A DNA stretch of 5,076 bases from Candidatus Solincola jinzensis (lineage in GTDB: Bacteria > Actinomycetota > Geothermincolia > Geothermincolales > RBG-13-55-18), in contig JACVJG010000261.1 in NCBI GenBank assembly GCA_015711875.1, positions 1 to 5,076 on the forward strand. The letters run 5' to 3'. The notes beneath the pieces are model-generated. The model saw nothing but the letters and a program-made list of their open reading frames with translations, was not told the DNA's origin and made no database searches. Positions within the stretch are counted from its first letter, which is position 1. The number at the start of each line of letters is the position of its first letter. This document shows positions 3,702 to 5,076 of this stretch, in pieces. The translations under genes and the position numbers were made by a program.

Positions 3702-4373
3702 GTGAGCGCGAAGATGCCTAAGAGCGCAGGGGCTGCGAAGAAGAAGGGCAGGCCCTACAGGGGTTTGCAGGAGGGCGAGCGCAGGGAGGAGCGCAGGGAA
3801 AGGCTGATAGCCGCCGGGCTGGAGCTCTTCGCCACCAAAGGATTCACGAGAACCCCCATAGAGTATATCTGCGAGGTATCCCACGTGACCACGCGCCATT
3901 TCTACGAGCTTTTCTCGAACAAGGAGGAGCTCCTCAGAGCGGTGCTGGAGAGGGTGATGGACCATACCCGGGCCGCGGTGGCCGGCGCGCTGGCGGAGCG
4001 GATCGACGACCCGTTGGAGAGGGCGCGCGCTGGGCTGGCAGCTTTCGTCCACTCCTACCTGGACGATCCACGGCATGCCCGCATCGTGCTCGTGGAGACG
4101 GTGGGAGTTAGTCCGGAGATGGAAAAGCGCCGGCACGAGCTCATGCACGAGTTCGCGAGCGTCATCGAGGCCGAGGTGAGCGAGCTCGCGAAGCGGGGAT
4201 CGGTGGCGGCAAGGGACCGCGGCATGGGGTCGCTGGCCATGGCAGGGGCGGTGAACGAGTTGCTGGTGGATTGGGTGTACTCCGATGACCCCCCTCCGGT
4301 GCAGAGGGTCATTGACGAGCTGGTGGACCTCTTCGAGGTGGTCTTGCGCGGCATGGAGGTGACCGGGAAGTAA
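3702..4373 (+). CDS. TetR/AcrR-family transcriptional regulator
   Basis: This 223-residue protein is of normal TetR length. A basic tail (KKKGRPYRG) leads into the DNA-binding domain, residues about 31-82. That domain contains RLIAAGLELFATKGFTRTPI, a helix-turn-helix around 52-70 and the TetR signature TTRHFYELFSNKEELL. The rest (about 85-220) is a helical ligand-binding and dimerisation domain, typically divergent, so the inducer cannot be named. RHFYELF in place of the usual YYHF or LYYHF links it to a subgroup often seen next to lipid or efflux genes, but no such target is in the window. The GTG at 3702 is chosen for the GGAGA just upstream (3694-3698). ATG 3714 is the alternative. The gene stands alone. 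Its coding is richer in G/C than that of the toxin-antitoxin genes, suggesting it belongs to the older chromosome. Confidence 0.88.
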   Translation: MSAKMPKSAGAAKKKGRPYRGLQEGERREERRERLIAAGLELFATKGFTRTPIEYICEVSHVTTRHFYELFSNKEELLRAVLERVMDHTRAAVAGALAERIDDPLERARAGLAAFVHSYLDDPRHARIVLVETVGVSPEMEKRRHELMHEFASVIEAEVSELAKRGSVAARDRGMGSLAMAGAVNELLVDWVYSDDPPPVQRVIDELVDLFEVVLRGMEVTGK

Positions 4374-4665
4374 AAGCCACCTTATAAGGACAGCGCGGAG
4401 GTTCCCTGCGTGGATTATCGCTTTGGCGAGTGCTTGAAGGTCCTGAACGGCGCAACGAACGGCATGGATGACTTTAGCCCCGGGGTTATCCGTCATCGAT
4501 AATGGCATGAGGACGCTATTTTTGGGGCCTGCATGACCATGCTTTCATGGCGCATGTGAAGTATTCTGGACTGTATCAAGGGGTGGCATGTACACGTCTT
4601 CCCCAGGCGATAGTAGCGCGTGGGAATCCGGGGCATCGTGGCCATACCATTGTCTCGCGGTTTGG
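4374..4665. other. Convergent intergenic region with palindromes
   Basis: There is no supported gene between the convergent TetR and response-regulator genes. Three dyads stand out: CCTTATAAGG (4380-4389, perfect, 6 nt after the TetR stop); GATGAC…CCCCGGGG…GTCATC (4467-4497, nested arms); and CATGACCATG-CTTT-CATGGCGCATG (4532-4556, one bulge). None is followed by a clear T tract on either strand, so no ordinary intrinsic terminator can be assigned. They may be terminators, operators or recombination remnants. Confidence 0.4.
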
Positions 4666-5076
4666 TCAGAAGAACTTGTAGCCGACTCCTGTTACCGTCT
4701 TGATGAACTCCGGGTTGGAGGAGTCGCGCTCGATCTTTTTGCGCAGGCGGGCGATGTGGGTGTCGATGGTGCGGGAGATCCCGGGATCCTCATAACCCCA
4801 TAACGCCTTCACGATGTCCTTGCGGGAAAACACCGTGCCTCGGTGGCTGGCCAGCAGCCACAGAAGGTCGAATTCCGTCTGGGTGAGGTTCACCGGCCTT
4901 CCGTCCAGGGATATCTCGCGCCGCTTGCGGTCGATCTCCAACCCGCCCACGGAGATGTATTCCTCCTGCTCCGAGGGGTCCCTGACCATGTCGGCGCGGC
5001 GCAGGGCAGCCTTCACGCGCGCGATGAGCTCCGCTCCCTTGAAGGGCTTGGTGATATAGTCGTCTCCGCCGATGGC
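4666..5076 (-). CDS. OmpR/PhoB-type response regulator (N-terminus beyond window)
   Basis: The - strand frame is open from the last base of the window to a TGA (complement of 4666-4668) and gives the final 136 residues. Residues 1-28 are the end of a receiver domain. GGDDYITKPF contains the conserved Lys-Pro (K10-P11) and is followed by the last receiver helix, AELIARVKAALRR. After a linker (about 29-39) comes the OmpR-type winged-helix DNA-binding domain (about 40-136), with LTQTEFDLLWLLASHRGTVF, the recognition helix SRTIDTHIARLRKKI and the closing hairpin IKTVTGVGYKF. The phosphorylated Asp lies in the missing part. Such proteins act as the DNA-binding half of two-component systems, and a histidine kinase would be expected nearby but is not in the window. 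A GTG at 5016 is internal to the receiver helix and is not the start. Confidence 0.95.
   Translation of the reverse strand, partial: AIGGDDYITKPFKGAELIARVKAALRRADMVRDPSEQEEYISVGGLEIDRKRREISLDGRPVNLTQTEFDLLWLLASHRGTVFSRKDIVKALWGYEDPGISRTIDTHIARLRKKIERDSSNPEFIKTVTGVGYKFF

Noticed and set aside
3615..4508. Long - strand open frame of 297 codons opposite the TetR gene
   Set aside because: It mirrors the G/C-rich third positions of the TetR gene, has an unnatural His/Leu/Arg-rich composition and no known motif. The + strand TetR protein is unmistakable.
4666..5016. Response-regulator gene starting at the GTG complement of 5014-5016
   Set aside because: The frame continues to the window edge through GGDDYITKPF, a receiver-domain motif, so the GTG codes an internal Val.
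1..5076. CRISPR array, transposase, integrase or replication origin
   Set aside because: No short regularly spaced repeats, no DDE or tyrosine/serine recombinase motifs and no iteron clusters were seen in any frame.

Overview
The window looks like a stretch of a moderately GC-rich bacterial chromosome. Evidence includes GTG and TTG start options, a TetR regulator, an OmpR-type response regulator, and good Shine-Dalgarno sites on some genes but none on others. The lineage cannot be fixed from this sequence. A high-GC Gram-positive or a deep environmental lineage such as Chloroflexota or a deltaproteobacterium would all fit.

Left edge (1-318): the 3' end of an unrecognised + strand gene and the 3' end of a - strand gene converge on a perfect hairpin at 172-191. 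The - strand piece has no start and is cut off just before the next gene.

Centre (333-3398): three two-gene modules of toxin-antitoxin type lie in tandem on the + strand. Module 1 is a PIN-domain protein (345-809) overlapping a 52-residue basic protein (799-957). Module 2 is an AbrB/MazE-like antitoxin (1331-1558) directly abutting a Doc/Fic toxin (1559-1945). Module 3 is a MntA-like nucleotidyltransferase antitoxin (2624-2917) overlapping by 4 nt a HepT-like HEPN toxin (2914-3243). Each module has a perfect TATAAT just upstream. Each is followed by a GC-rich hairpin and then a copy of a repeat that reads, on the - strand, like a tRNA 3' end (…AACGCCC-A-CCA). The last copy runs into a 75-nt degenerate tRNA-like sequence at 3324-3398. 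Copies two and three are identical at 46 of 48 positions. The arrangement suggests stepwise capture of toxin-antitoxin modules at a tRNA-derived site, or cassette-like duplication. This is inference. Between modules 2 and 3, about 550 bases hold no convincing intact gene.

Right side (3399-5076): a lower-GC spacer precedes an intact TetR-family regulator (3702-4373). A 292-base convergent intergenic region with several palindromes follows. Last is the C-terminal 136 residues of an OmpR/PhoB-type response regulator on the - strand, whose N-terminus lies beyond the window.

The gene families themselves are known. The repeat-bounded organisation, the altered PIN active site and the small PIN partner are the points most worth checking.
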